Made by a program: the position numbers and the translations under genes. A stretch of DNA of 64,000 bases, taken from assembly GCA_001000065.1 (NCBI GenBank), contig LCGZ01000004.1:62001-126000 (forward strand), written 5' to 3'. This DNA is from a candidate division TM6 bacterium GW2011_GWF2_43_87. GTDB lineage: Bacteria > Babelota > Babeliae > Babelales > Babelaceae. Below are positions 44,989 to 53,089 of this stretch, in pieces; position 1 is the first letter of the stretch, and every line of letters begins with the position of its first letter. The notes under the pieces are model-generated. The model saw only the letters and a list, made by a program, of their open reading frames with translations, was not told where the DNA came from and did no database searches.

Positions 44989-46062
44989 TCAAGACTTTAA
45001 AGAATTGTTCTGTTTTTGGGGAGATTTTAGCGCGGAGATAAACGTTTTTTGTAGGATGTTTAACCAGAGGTCTCCCGAACCATTTTCTTGTATGGTGTTC
45101 CATGTAGTGTTTGAAGAGGCTCGGCTAGCCTTCAAGAGAGAAACTACGTTCCATATACCTGTTGGCGTGCGGGTTGTGATAAAGTAGTTAGCTGAAATAA
45201 GAAAGCTTTTTTGTGCGTTTTTTTTAAGCGAAAACTTTTCTTTAATGTGGGGGTAAAAGACAGTTTTTGTGGAGTGTTTGTCGGTTAAAAAGAAGGGATG
45301 AAGGTAGAGTTCTAGCTGTGTGTAAAAAGTTTTGAAATGTTTGGGTACATTTTTCTCTTCATTCGGTTGGGTTGAAAGGTACGTAGCCCCAAATTTATAG
45401 GACTCAAATTCTGCAGGTAGTACGTGGTTTTTGTCGGTGTAAAAATAGGTTCCAAAATTGGAGGGCTCACCAAAAATCCTGAAGCTGAGCTTCTCATCCC
45501 AATAAAGCTCTGCGGTTGATTCGGTTAGGCCAAGTCCTGTGTAAAATTTATTTCGAATTTTTTGTTGTTCTGATCGAGTTAGACTGGTATCTCCTACCCA
45601 CTTAGGGGGCTTGCGGACTTCAGATGACAGGAGATAGAAAACAAAGGACGTTTTGGTTTTATGGGCAACTTTTTGAAGAGTGTTTAACAGCCCGTGCATT
45701 ATGAGTTTTCCAATTCCTTGGTGTCGTACGTTTGTTGCGGTGCAAATAAGGTTTATGTAGACGGATCGTACCTGCGGATTGCTGGTTAAGTCACAGGTAA
45801 AAGTTATGTGACCGACATGGGCCTGTTTTATGAAAAAATCGATGGAGCATGTGCATTTATCGAAACAGGAGCTATATGAGATGGAGGTAACTCGAGGTAC
45901 TAACTTGTTGGGTTTTTTGGAGATAGAGATTCCGTGTTTAAGATTTGTGTAAAGTGCTGCTGTTAATGGGCATAAGGGGAGGATTTCCGAGTCATCTTTT
46001 AAGCAGGGCTTTAGAGATAGAAAGGCGCCTAGCGTTGCGATTAAGAAAATGAAATATTTCAT
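44989..46062 (-). CDS. Secreted GNAT-like acetyltransferase protein, 357 aa
   Basis: The start at 46062 follows GGAAGG by 6 nt and gives a signal peptide (MKYFIFLIATLGAFLSLKPC); the longer frame from 46104 would run into the Nudix gene. The middle holds a GNAT core: strands CSIDFFIKQAHVGHITFTCDL and YINLICTATN, acetyl-CoA loop VRHQGIGKLIMHGLLN near residue 140, and FYTGLGL as motif B. The C-terminal ~150 residues are unassigned. It lacks the ankyrin-like N-terminus of the six-gene array, so it is a related idea rather than a close paralogue. Confidence 0.65.
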   Translation of the reverse strand: MKYFIFLIATLGAFLSLKPCLKDDSEILPLCPLTAALYTNLKHGISISKKPNKLVPRVTSISYSSCFDKCTCSIDFFIKQAHVGHITFTCDLTSNPQVRSVYINLICTATNVRHQGIGKLIMHGLLNTLQKVAHKTKTSFVFYLLSSEVRKPPKWVGDTSLTRSEQQKIRNKFYTGLGLTESTAELYWDEKLSFRIFGEPSNFGTYFYTDKNHVLPAEFESYKFGATYLSTQPNEEKNVPKHFKTFYTQLELYLHPFFLTDKHSTKTVFYPHIKEKFSLKKNAQKSFLISANYFITTRTPTGIWNVVSLLKASRASSNTTWNTIQENGSGDLWLNILQKTFISALKSPQKQNNSLKS

Positions 46063-46093
46063 AGAGCGCCTTCCATCACGGGCTAGTAGCGGT

Positions 46094-46525
46094 TTACCAG
46101 CCAATTTCTGAATAGATTTTTCCTGATTTTACCAGAGAAAACAACTGTTTGATGTAAGCAGAGGTTTCTGCGGGCAGAGCATTTTTAGGAAAGAACTTGA
46201 GCCCCCCGCATTTTCCGGGTTCGCAGTTAGTTATTTCGCCATCCCATTGCGAGCATCGCATGAAAACATCGACATTGGTTCGATTGCTCTGCCGGTACAT
46301 AACATGCACCGTTTCTAGGTTTTCCGGTTTTATTTGAATACCGATTTCCTCAAGAGCTTCTCTGCAGGTTGCTTGAGTTATGGTTTCACCCTTTTCTGTG
46401 TGTCCTGCCGGTAGATTCCATTCTCCATCGGCATATCCCGTTCCCTGACGTAGAGAGAGTAGCACGGTGTCATCTTTTTCAATTATGAGATAGGCGCAAA
46501 TGTGTGCAGTAAAGCGTTCGGCCAT
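46094..46525 (-). CDS. Nudix hydrolase, 143 aa
   Basis: The Nudix box G-x5-E-x7-REUxEExGU is intact: GHTEKGETITQATCREALEEIGI. Nudix enzymes hydrolyse nucleoside diphosphates linked to another group, for example oxidised dNTPs or ADP-ribose, using Mg2+ bound by the box glutamates. Length is typical of MutT-like proteins, with no added domain. AAGGA lies about 8 nt before the ATG. Substrate not predictable. Confidence 0.9.
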   Translation of the reverse strand: MAERFTAHICAYLIIEKDDTVLLSLRQGTGYADGEWNLPAGHTEKGETITQATCREALEEIGIQIKPENLETVHVMYRQSNRTNVDVFMRCSQWDGEITNCEPGKCGGLKFFPKNALPAETSAYIKQLFSLVKSGKIYSEIGW

Positions 46526-46761
46526 GAGATTTCCTTTTTTGGGAGATTTAAAAGGGCTTTTTTTGTTGTAGCTTTACTACCATTATACCATACATAGGAT
46601 GGGGGGGGTTAAAACTTGAGGGGATGGTTTAGGGCGGATAAGTATGTTACGCTGATAATCCGATGTAAATTTCTCTTTTTGGGAATATGCAGGATGGTTT
46701 AACGACTGTGCTGTAGAATGTGTTTTGGCGAAATGATATATCGGAAAAGTCTGGTGGTTCT

Positions 46762-47331
46762 ATGAAAAAGAAAATTGTAGTTTTTAATGGCGTGCATGGT
46801 GCTGGTAAGTCGACTCTGGCTGCTGCATTGGCCTCTCAGGATGAGCGACTTGTTTTTTATCCGGAGGTGGGGAGAAAGGTTCGTGAAGAGGTAACGTATA
46901 ATGCCTTAGAATCAGGCGAAGCTTTTGATCGCGAAGTGATGAAGCGTGAGATGGCGCGGGATCTTTTGTTGATGCGATCGGCACATGTGCCCTTGGTTGA
47001 AACGTGGCATATGGGCAATATTGGTTATGTATATGCTAGAACGCCTCATTTAGTCGATGAATTTACTGAAAAATTGCGACAACAGCTTACCTATTTTGAG
47101 CCGGTTTGTATTTTTATTCACATTGATTGGGACGTATTTAGACAGCGTATAACCGAAAAAATCCAGCCTCATCAAGTTGAAGAATTGATAGCATTTTACC
47201 AGGTTATCAGGAATGCAACGTTTAAACTTTACGATGAGCTTGGCCTCCCGTACCATATTATCGAAAATCAAGGTTCGATGGCTGAAGGAATGGTTAAAGT
47301 GAAAGAATGCTTGGCAGAGCATTTGGACTAA
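46762..47331 (+). CDS. P-loop nucleotide kinase-like ATPase, 189 aa
   Basis: Starts KKKIVVFNGVHGAGKST with Walker A GVHGAGKST at 10-18, followed by a helix and a region PEVGRKVREEV as in small AAA_28/thymidylate-kinase-like proteins that phosphorylate nucleotides or small metabolites. The later strand CIFIHIDWDVFRQRITEK and helix ...FYQVIRNATFKLYDELGLPYHII fit the same fold. The ATG at 46762 is internal to the longer frame from 46720 and gives the natural start of the P-loop strand. Ends in a strong terminator. Confidence 0.7.
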   Translation: MKKKIVVFNGVHGAGKSTLAAALASQDERLVFYPEVGRKVREEVTYNALESGEAFDREVMKREMARDLLLMRSAHVPLVETWHMGNIGYVYARTPHLVDEFTEKLRQQLTYFEPVCIFIHIDWDVFRQRITEKIQPHQVEELIAFYQVIRNATFKLYDELGLPYHIIENQGSMAEGMVKVKECLAEHLD

Positions 47332-47344
47332 AGTTTTTTAGATT

Positions 47345-47394
47345 AAAAAGAAGGGTTGGGCAGAATTTTACTATTTTGCCCAACCCTTCTTTTT
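47345..47394. terminator. Bidirectional terminator, 18-bp perfect stem
   Basis: Arms 47345-47362 and 47377-47394 are perfectly complementary, with A5 and T5 ends around a GC-rich centre and a 14-nt loop. It lies after the P-loop kinase gene and can also stop transcription of the F-box/LRR gene on the other strand. Confidence 0.9.
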
Positions 47395-47567
47395 AATTTC
47401 AACGCAACCGGTCGGTTTAAACGAGTGTGATCTTTTGAAAATCAGACAATACTTACACGCATTCTGGTAGTTGGCTTGCTAGTTTGCCTAAGCAACTCTC
47501 CTTTTTGATGGACACGGTTGTAGGATGTTTTTTTTTGCAAGGAGCGATAATGCTTTGTTCAGGACAC

Positions 47568-48827
47568 TTATTGTAATGCCTTTTTAAGGTTCTCAATGTC
47601 GGTCTTGCTAGTATGGAAATAGCGCATATTTTCTGGGAGATTTGTGCATTCAAGTAAGTCAAGATTAGTGAGTTGTGGACAATTATTTAAAATATTGAGC
47701 AGGTCGGACTTGCATATAGCGGTTTCTGTTAAGCTCAGGTCTTCGAGCTGTTGTTGATTTTTCCAGTTGATTTTACCGAACGCTAAGTGGTTGCATTTAT
47801 CCAAATCAAGCTGAGTTAAATGGGAGCAATTATCCAGAATAGATTGAAGGCCTTGTGTGGTGATTTTAGTGGAGTTTAAGCTCAGGTCTTTGAGCTGTTG
47901 TTGATTTTTCCAGTTGATGTCATGGAGCGTTAATCGTTTGCATTTATCCAAATCAAGCTGAGTTAAATGGGAGCAATAATCCAGGATTAGTTGAAGGCCT
48001 TGGTCATTGATTTTAGAGTCGTCTAAGTGTAGGTCTTTGAGTTGTTGAACTTTCCCCCAATTGATGTTGTTGAACGTTAACGTTCCGGAGTCATCAAAAT
48101 CAAGGTAAGTTAAGTTAGGACAACTATCCAAGATTTGTTGGAGTTGCTTATCGGTAATTGTTTTGTCGCTTATTGTAAGCTTTTTAATTTGAGCTCCTGT
48201 TAATGCAATAAGAAAAAGTTGGGATGCAGAGTGTGTTACGGTAACCGATTCTGTGCGTGTTTTCCCTAAAAATGATAAAGCCATGGTTGTAAGTGTGTTG
48301 GCGGTTTTAATGTCTAGAAGGGGTGGCAATCTTACAGTGCCATTTAGGCGAATCACAGGTAGTTTTTTTGTGGAGCCGTAAAATAGTGCAGCAAAGTCTT
48401 TGCAGACTTGTCTAAGACTGAGTTTGTCTACATTTTTTAGGAATGAGGCTATCTCACTCCAGCAGTTTCGGGGTAACGCCAAAGCGGTTGTCTGTTTTTT
48501 GTTATGTAATGTCACCGTATTGGCTAGGGAAACTATTTGGGTGGATTTTTGAATCGTGCGTTTTTTGTTTGATTTACTAGCTTCTTCGAGTAGGGAAGCG
48601 GCGCTCCATGTCCTTTTTTCAGGTTTTGTGCCGCGATAAGTTTTTTGTTGATGGTTTTGTTGTATCACGTTGGTTGTTGTTTCTGTGCTATCACTCTGAT
48701 TGCTCACTATTGACACACAAGGACGGAAAGCAAGGGGCTTTTGATTAAGGTTTTCCATAGGAAGTGTAGAGGTAGCAAGGCATAAGAACCAGACTCCTGC
48801 AGCTAAAACGGGTACTTTAAGATTCAT
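47568..48827 (-). CDS. Secreted F-box/leucine-rich-repeat protein, 419 aa
   Basis: Signal peptide at 1-22. Residues 118-150 (LPRNCWSEIASFLKNVDKLSLRQVCKDF...) match the F-box, which in eukaryotes binds Skp1 in SCF ubiquitin ligases. From ~205 to the C-terminus come leucine-rich repeats of the FBXL/AMN1 type (QLKDLHLDDSKINDQGLQ, LILDYCSHLTQLDLDKC), including a near-duplicate pair. F-box plus LRR is a standard eukaryotic substrate receptor design and is known among effectors of intracellular bacteria. Residues 61-76 (QKTYRGTKPEKRTWSA) recur in the 130-aa secreted protein at 50139-50531. Host SCF recruitment is inferred. Confidence 0.8.
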   Translation of the reverse strand: MNLKVPVLAAGVWFLCLATSTLPMENLNQKPLAFRPCVSIVSNQSDSTETTTNVIQQNHQQKTYRGTKPEKRTWSAASLLEEASKSNKKRTIQKSTQIVSLANTVTLHNKKQTTALALPRNCWSEIASFLKNVDKLSLRQVCKDFAALFYGSTKKLPVIRLNGTVRLPPLLDIKTANTLTTMALSFLGKTRTESVTVTHSASQLFLIALTGAQIKKLTISDKTITDKQLQQILDSCPNLTYLDFDDSGTLTFNNINWGKVQQLKDLHLDDSKINDQGLQLILDYCSHLTQLDLDKCKRLTLHDINWKNQQQLKDLSLNSTKITTQGLQSILDNCSHLTQLDLDKCNHLAFGKINWKNQQQLEDLSLTETAICKSDLLNILNNCPQLTNLDLLECTNLPENMRYFHTSKTDIENLKKALQ

Positions 48828-49053
48828 GAGGATTTCCTATTTAGGGTTGATGGGACTGTTTTAAATTACTAATAAATAATCATTAAAAGATTTCTATTGC
48901 ATATAATATATTTTAGTTTGTCATATTTTTTAAATTTGTCAAACTTGCTAGATTTATATTTAATTTTGTATTATTGTATTAAAGTAATGCGACTGTGGTT
49001 TTAATATTTAGTTTAATTAAAAATAACGAATAGATAATAAGAAGGGATGTGAT

Positions 49054-49878
49054 ATGATTAAGAAATACTTTATTCTATGTGCGGCCATTGGAGCTCTTTT
49101 TGCAGAAATGAACCTGCATAGTGTGCTCATAGCTTTCCGGGTAAAGGGTTGGCAAAATAAAGCGTTGCGTCAGGCGGTAAAAAAGGGGGATGTGTCAGAA
49201 GTGACCAAGCTTATTGAACAATACAAGGCTAATGTAAATGCGAAAACTACAAAGAATTTGAGAACCCCTCTTCACCGTGCAAGTGCGTTAGAAGATTCAG
49301 AAATTGCCGAAAAACTTGTAAAGAAACTCTTGGCGGCAGGGGCTTTGCCTAATGCAAAAGACAAATTTAGAAAATCGCCTCTTCATTTTGCGTGCGAGTG
49401 GGGGGTAGAAGGCAAAGGAGCGGTAGTAAAAGCTCTTATAAAGGCCGGTTCAAGGCTTAATGATCAGAGTTTTTATTCTAAAGAAACTCCTCTTCACATA
49501 GCTTGCGCGAGGGGGAGTGTTGACAATGTCAAAGCTCTTATTAATGCAGGTGCGAACCCGAATGTATACTCTATTTATGGTGTGCCATTGCATCGTGCGT
49601 TCAGGTTTTATCAGGTAGACCTTTCTAATAAAATAGGGCTTTTTGGTGAAGAAAAATTTTTCGAAATTGTTAAAATGCTCATCCGCGCTGGAGCTAATCC
49701 ATTTATAGAAAACAGGCATGGGGAAAAAGCTTTGCCTTATGCAGAGCGCAAAAAATTTGTGCAGACCATAGTTCCTTTTAAAAAGGACGCCATTATTAAA
49801 GAGACAACCTTCTCAATTATTGAAACACTTTTATTTTCGGTAACTCAGGGTAAAAAAACCAATGGGGATTCCAAATGA
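49054..49878 (+). CDS. Secreted ankyrin-repeat protein, 5' part of a frameshifted gene, 274 aa
   Basis: Signal peptide MIKKYFILCAAIGALFAEMNLHSV, AGAAGGGA ribosome binding site 7 nt upstream, then about five ankyrin repeats (residues 35-215) including RTPLHRASALED and ETPLHIACARGSVDNVKALINAGANPN. The frame ends at 49878, but the next frame (49862-50146) continues with a C-terminal segment homologous to the end of the ankyrin protein at 61627-62622. The frames meet at a run of seven A (49852-49858); with six A they would join. So one gene with a +1 frameshift: mutation, sequencing error, or slippage. Confidence 0.8.
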   Translation: MIKKYFILCAAIGALFAEMNLHSVLIAFRVKGWQNKALRQAVKKGDVSEVTKLIEQYKANVNAKTTKNLRTPLHRASALEDSEIAEKLVKKLLAAGALPNAKDKFRKSPLHFACEWGVEGKGAVVKALIKAGSRLNDQSFYSKETPLHIACARGSVDNVKALINAGANPNVYSIYGVPLHRAFRFYQVDLSNKIGLFGEEKFFEIVKMLIRAGANPFIENRHGEKALPYAERKKFVQTIVPFKKDAIIKETTFSIIETLLFSVTQGKKTNGDSK

Positions 49879-50146
49879 ATACCTCGTTCTCATGCCTTTT
49901 TTTGCTCAAGCAGTAGATATCTTTAAGGGGAAAAAGACGATTGCCAAGAACTTTATGACTCCTTATGCGGTTGATCGTTGGAACGAGCTTGAGCTTGAAA
50001 ATCCGCGTGAAACCCTTGCCGATGAAAAGCTACAAACAAAATATCTACTCTACTTTTATCAAAACTTTAAAAAGTGGGCAGAATCGATGAAAAATGGGGC
50101 GAGTGACACATTGCGCTTTAAAGATATAAGGATAGATTTTAAATAA
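49862..50146 (+). pseudogene. 3' part of the frameshifted ankyrin gene
   Basis: Encodes VLMPFFAQAVDIFKGKK, NELELENP and a YFY/NF-type helix ending TLRFKDIRIDF. The intact ankyrin protein at 61627-62622 ends with VPYLKTALNLYKGKR, DTLELENP, YFYTNLDK and RFDDLRICFSF, in the same order. It has no ribosome binding site of its own at the ATG and overlaps the 5' part by 17 bp, so it is a displaced C-terminal domain rather than a separate gene. Confidence 0.75.
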
Positions 50147-50531
50147 GTTCTTTATTGTTGATAATGCTCTCTTCTAGACTAAACTTGGAAGGCTCTTTTT
50201 TCTTCATGTTAGGTGATTTGATAGGAGAGCACGTTTTTTTGTTTTTTAGTTTGATGCTGCTTAATTTAATACATAAAGAACTGAGTTTTAGCGTGGGAGT
50301 CGTTTTGGGCTTCAGAAATTTGCGTTTTTTGATGAGAGGCTCTAGTTTGCTAATTTTTTTAAGCGGGGAAGCAATGGCGCTCCATAGCCGTTTTTGAGGC
50401 TTTGTGCCGCGATAAGTTTTTTGCATTAGTTTTTCGGCGGGCTCTTTTGAGTCTTTGCTTGTGTTGCTTGCTGTTAGGGAATAAGGCAGAAGTGCAAAGG
50501 TAAGTAGGGCTGCTATTCTAGAAATTATCAT
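50139..50531 (-). CDS. Small secreted basic protein sharing a motif with the F-box/LRR protein, 130 aa
   Basis: Signal peptide MIISRIAALLTFALLPYSLT, then MQKTYRGTKPQKRLWSA at 36-52, nearly identical to residues 61-76 of the F-box/LRR protein; the DNA is also alike, so the two N-termini share ancestry. The rest is Lys/Ser/Pro-rich and low in structure (KKRKFLKPKTTPTLKL, KLKNKKTCSPIKSP). No F-box or LRR follows. It may be a truncated paralogue. Convergent with the frameshifted ankyrin gene, overlapping by 8 bp. Confidence 0.55.
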   Translation of the reverse strand: MIISRIAALLTFALLPYSLTASNTSKDSKEPAEKLMQKTYRGTKPQKRLWSAIASPLKKISKLEPLIKKRKFLKPKTTPTLKLSSLCIKLSSIKLKNKKTCSPIKSPNMKKKEPSKFSLEESIINNKELI

Positions 50532-50690
50532 TGGGGCTTTCGATCAAGCTTAAACACGCATTTTTCTGGTTTTCTCTGTTTTAAAGTTTATATCTTGCTA
50601 GCGTTTTTAACACTTTTTTAGCCTCGCAAATTTAAACCTGTTTTTTCTACGTTTACAGGGCGCTTATGGTAACGCTTTTTTAAGATTTTC

Positions 50691-50921
50691 TTATTTATGG
50701 TTGTTAAGATGGCTAAGGGTGCCTGAAAAGACTTTGCCCAATTTGCCAGCAAGTGATTGTGTACTTGGAGCGTGGAGCGAGGGATTTATAGAGGATGTAA
50801 AGCTTGATGAACTTGTATTAAATATTGTAGGGTGGTGGCTTGTTAGGGCTGCAGAGCAGGTGTTTGCTATGCTGGCTGCAATAACCATTCCCGCCATTAG
50901 GCGCAATAGATTCTTTTTCAT
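50691..50921 (-). CDS. Small secreted protein, 76 aa
   Basis: The ATG at 50921 follows GGAGG by about 9 nt and opens a clear signal peptide (MKKNLLRLMAGMVIAASIANTCSA). The frame extends upstream to 51011 without support. The mature part (~52 residues) is Ser/Thr/His-rich and disordered-looking. Directly after its stop the same frame reads ENLKKALP and a second stop, close to the C-terminus ENLKKALQ of the F-box/LRR protein, which hints that it derives from a decayed relative. Function unknown. Confidence 0.55.
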   Translation of the reverse strand: MKKNLLRLMAGMVIAASIANTCSAALTSHHPTIFNTSSSSFTSSINPSLHAPSTQSLAGKLGKVFSGTLSHLNNHK

Positions 50922-51107
50922 GATTTTTTTCCTCCATAAATCATTGTCGAGAGATTTTATTTGAGCGTTAACTTCAAGTTTGAATATTCCGTTTATTATA
51001 GCATTTTCCAAATTTTAATCAATTTAGTAGATTTTTAAAAATTGGATAAACATGTTTGCCAAGCTGATTTTGACTTGAATTTAAGCAGGATTTTGGTGGT
51101 GCGTTGG

Positions 51108-51293
51108 CTAATTGTTCTTGCTGTAGGTCAATAGTAGGAAGAAGGTAGCAATTGGACCAAAGAGTAATGAGATAAGGAACCATAACATAGTACTGCGGCC
51201 TTGCAATTGTGCTATTGCAGCATTCAGCAAAGCCAAGGTTCCCCATCCAACAACGAAACCACTATATTTATGTATGTGTATAGTTGAGTTCAT
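51108..51293 (-). CDS. Small two-helix membrane protein, 61 aa
   Basis: AAAGGG lies about 8 nt before the ATG. Two hydrophobic helices: GFVVGWGTLALLNAAIAQ and TMLWFLISLLFGPIATFFLLLTY, separated by QGRS. The GRS-x-x-W-F-x-x-x-L-L-F-G-P pattern is frequent in small bacterial membrane proteins of unknown role. No partner gene is evident. Confidence 0.5.
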   Translation of the reverse strand: MNSTIHIHKYSGFVVGWGTLALLNAAIAQLQGRSTMLWFLISLLFGPIATFFLLLTYSKNN

Positions 51294-51360
51294 ACTAGTA
51301 CCCTTTTTTGATAGGAGCCTTCGTTAAATAAAATATGTGGCTCTAGCCTAGTAGGTTGGT

Positions 51361-51609
51361 TGGAAAAGGGCAATGGAGTTGCTAGAATTTTGTCGGTGCA
51401 AAAGAATACAATATGAAAAAGCCCCACAGCTTGTAGGACAATTAGAAAGCATGTCAATTTTTAACATTCTATAGGGACATAATGTTGTGTTGATCGAAAA
51501 AATTAAGAACTTAGAATTGAGGCTTTGGTATGCGCAGAAGGCGATTGAAAACGGTTGGAGCCATAGGTACAAAAAGAGTATGTTGAACGTGATTTGGAGT
51601 AGGGCTTGA
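51361..51609 (+). pseudogene. Remnant of a DUF1016/YhcG-type PDDEXK nuclease gene
   Basis: The frame ending at 51609 contains GHNVVLIEKIKNLELRLWYA and QKAIENGWS, a near-exact match to the conserved N-terminal core of DUF1016 proteins (PWGHNVVLLEKVKD...RLWYAQKAIENGWS). Upstream it reads APQLVGQLESM and then a TAG at 51472 where the family has the Trp of PWGHN, so TGG to TAG is the likely lesion. The nuclease domain is missing downstream. DUF1016 proteins are mobile, often with toxin-antitoxin or defence genes, so this is probably a decayed import. Confidence 0.75.
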
Positions 51610-51622
51610 TTGATTCTATGAT

Positions 51623-51675
51623 AATTATGGCGTCTGTCGACTTATCGTTAAAATAAGCTGATAGACGCCATAATT
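51623..51675 (-). terminator. Hairpin terminator downstream of rho
   Basis: Arms 51623-51635 (AATTATGGCGTCT) and 51663-51675 pair perfectly, with further pairing inside (CTTAT/ATAAG). It lies 43 bp after the rho stop on the minus strand; the T tract is weak, so it may act as a 3' stabiliser. Confidence 0.6.
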
Positions 51676-51717
51676 TATATATCTAAGTAAATTCTGAAAG
51701 TTTTTACGCTCAAAGAA

Positions 51718-52995
51718 CTATTTTGACGATGAACCGCCATTTCTTTTCATAGACTCAAGAAATTCTTCGTTGGTCTTGCATTTGCGCATTTTATCGATAA
51801 GAAGCTCCATGCCCTCTGCTGTGTTCATAGTTGCCAATACTTTGCGTAGCACATGAATCTTCTTTAATACGTCATCTGATAACAACAGCTCTTCGCGTCG
51901 AGTGCCAGAAAGCAAAAGGTCAAACGCAGGAAAGATGCGTAAGTTAGCCAATTTACGGCTCATATGCATTTCCATGTTGCCAGTTCCCTTAAATTCTTCA
52001 AAGATGACCTCATCCATACGAGAACCTGTCTCGACGAGTGCGGTAGCTATGATCGTTAGAGATCCACCTTCTTCAGTATTACGTGCCGCACCAAAGAACC
52101 GCTTAGGCTTTTGGAGTGCGTGTGCATCAATACCGCCTGTCAATATTTTACCAGATGCAGGTGAAGTGGTGTTGTACGCACGGGCTAAACGGGTTATAGA
52201 GTCTAAAAGAATAACGACATCCTTCTTGGATTCTACCAACCGCTTTGCTTTTGCAAGTACAATTTCTGCCACTTGCTCATGACGCTCTGCCGATTCATCA
52301 AAAGTGGAGCTAATAACCTCTGCATTTGGTTTGACAATCGTTCTGCGCATGTCGGCAACTTCTTCAGGCCGCTCGTCAATAAGCAGAATTATCAAGTGAA
52401 CTTCTGGATGATTTGCTGCGATGGTTTGCGCAATCTCGCGAAGCAGGATAGTCTTACCCGCTTTTGGAGGCGCTACTATTAATCCACGCTGTCCTTTGCC
52501 AATAGGCGCAAAGAGATCCATGAGGCGAGTTGATATAAACTGTGGATCAAACTCAAAATTAAACTTTTTGTCGGGATAAAGCGGCGTTAGGCGATCAAAG
52601 AAAGGACGGTCTGCCACAGACAAAGGATCTTCACCATTGACCGAGTCAACTCGTAAGAGGGCAAAGTATTTTTCGCCCTCTTTAGGCTTACGAATAATTC
52701 CTACGAGCATATCTCCAGTCCGTAGACCAAATCGTCTAATTTGGGACGGAGAAACATAGATATCATCTGGTCCGGAGACATAATCAGATTGCGCTGCGCG
52801 CAAGAAGCCAAATCCGTCTGGAAGCTTTTCTAAAACACCACGAACCTCAATTTCACGGTCAGGATGTTCTTCAAGCTCGACAATGCGCGAGACCAGAGCA
52901 TCTTTTTTAAGATAGGTCGCCCCTACGATTCCGAGTTTTCTCGCTAGAATCAATAGATCAGCTATGCTCATTTTTTGTAACGCTTGTTCCCTCAT
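51718..52995 (-). CDS. rho: Transcription termination factor Rho, 425 aa
   Basis: Hexameric RNA helicase that ends transcription. N-terminal helix domain ([23 protein letters not shown]), RNA-binding cold-shock-like domain ([40 protein letters not shown]), and RecA core with P-loop [17 protein letters not shown] and [11 protein letters not shown], and the Q-loop/R-loop region near [20 protein letters not shown]. Length near the usual ~420. The ATG at 52995 has AAAGGA about 8 nt upstream; the TTG at 53001 is not needed. Confidence 0.97.
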   Translation of the reverse strand: MREQALQKMSIADLLILARKLGIVGATYLKKDALVSRIVELEEHPDREIEVRGVLEKLPDGFGFLRAAQSDYVSGPDDIYVSPSQIRRFGLRTGDMLVGIIRKPKEGEKYFALLRVDSVNGEDPLSVADRPFFDRLTPLYPDKKFNFEFDPQFISTRLMDLFAPIGKGQRGLIVAPPKAGKTILLREIAQTIAANHPEVHLIILLIDERPEEVADMRRTIVKPNAEVISSTFDESAERHEQVAEIVLAKAKRLVESKKDVVILLDSITRLARAYNTTSPASGKILTGGIDAHALQKPKRFFGAARNTEEGGSLTIIATALVETGSRMDEVIFEEFKGTGNMEMHMSRKLANLRIFPAFDLLLSGTRREELLLSDDVLKKIHVLRKVLATMNTAEGMELLIDKMRKCKTNEEFLESMKRNGGSSSK

Positions 52996-53089
52996 GCACA
53001 AAATCCTTTAGAAGAGGTTAAAATCCCCTCCTGTAAAAACAGACAGTCGCAGCTAATCAAACCACCGGATGGAGACAGGATAGCTACAA

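Noticed and set aside
46597-46612. G8 run between the Nudix and kinase genes as a phase-variable promoter tract
   Set aside because: A TATAAT-like box lies nearby on the minus strand, but no convincing -35 spans the run and there is no evidence of length change.
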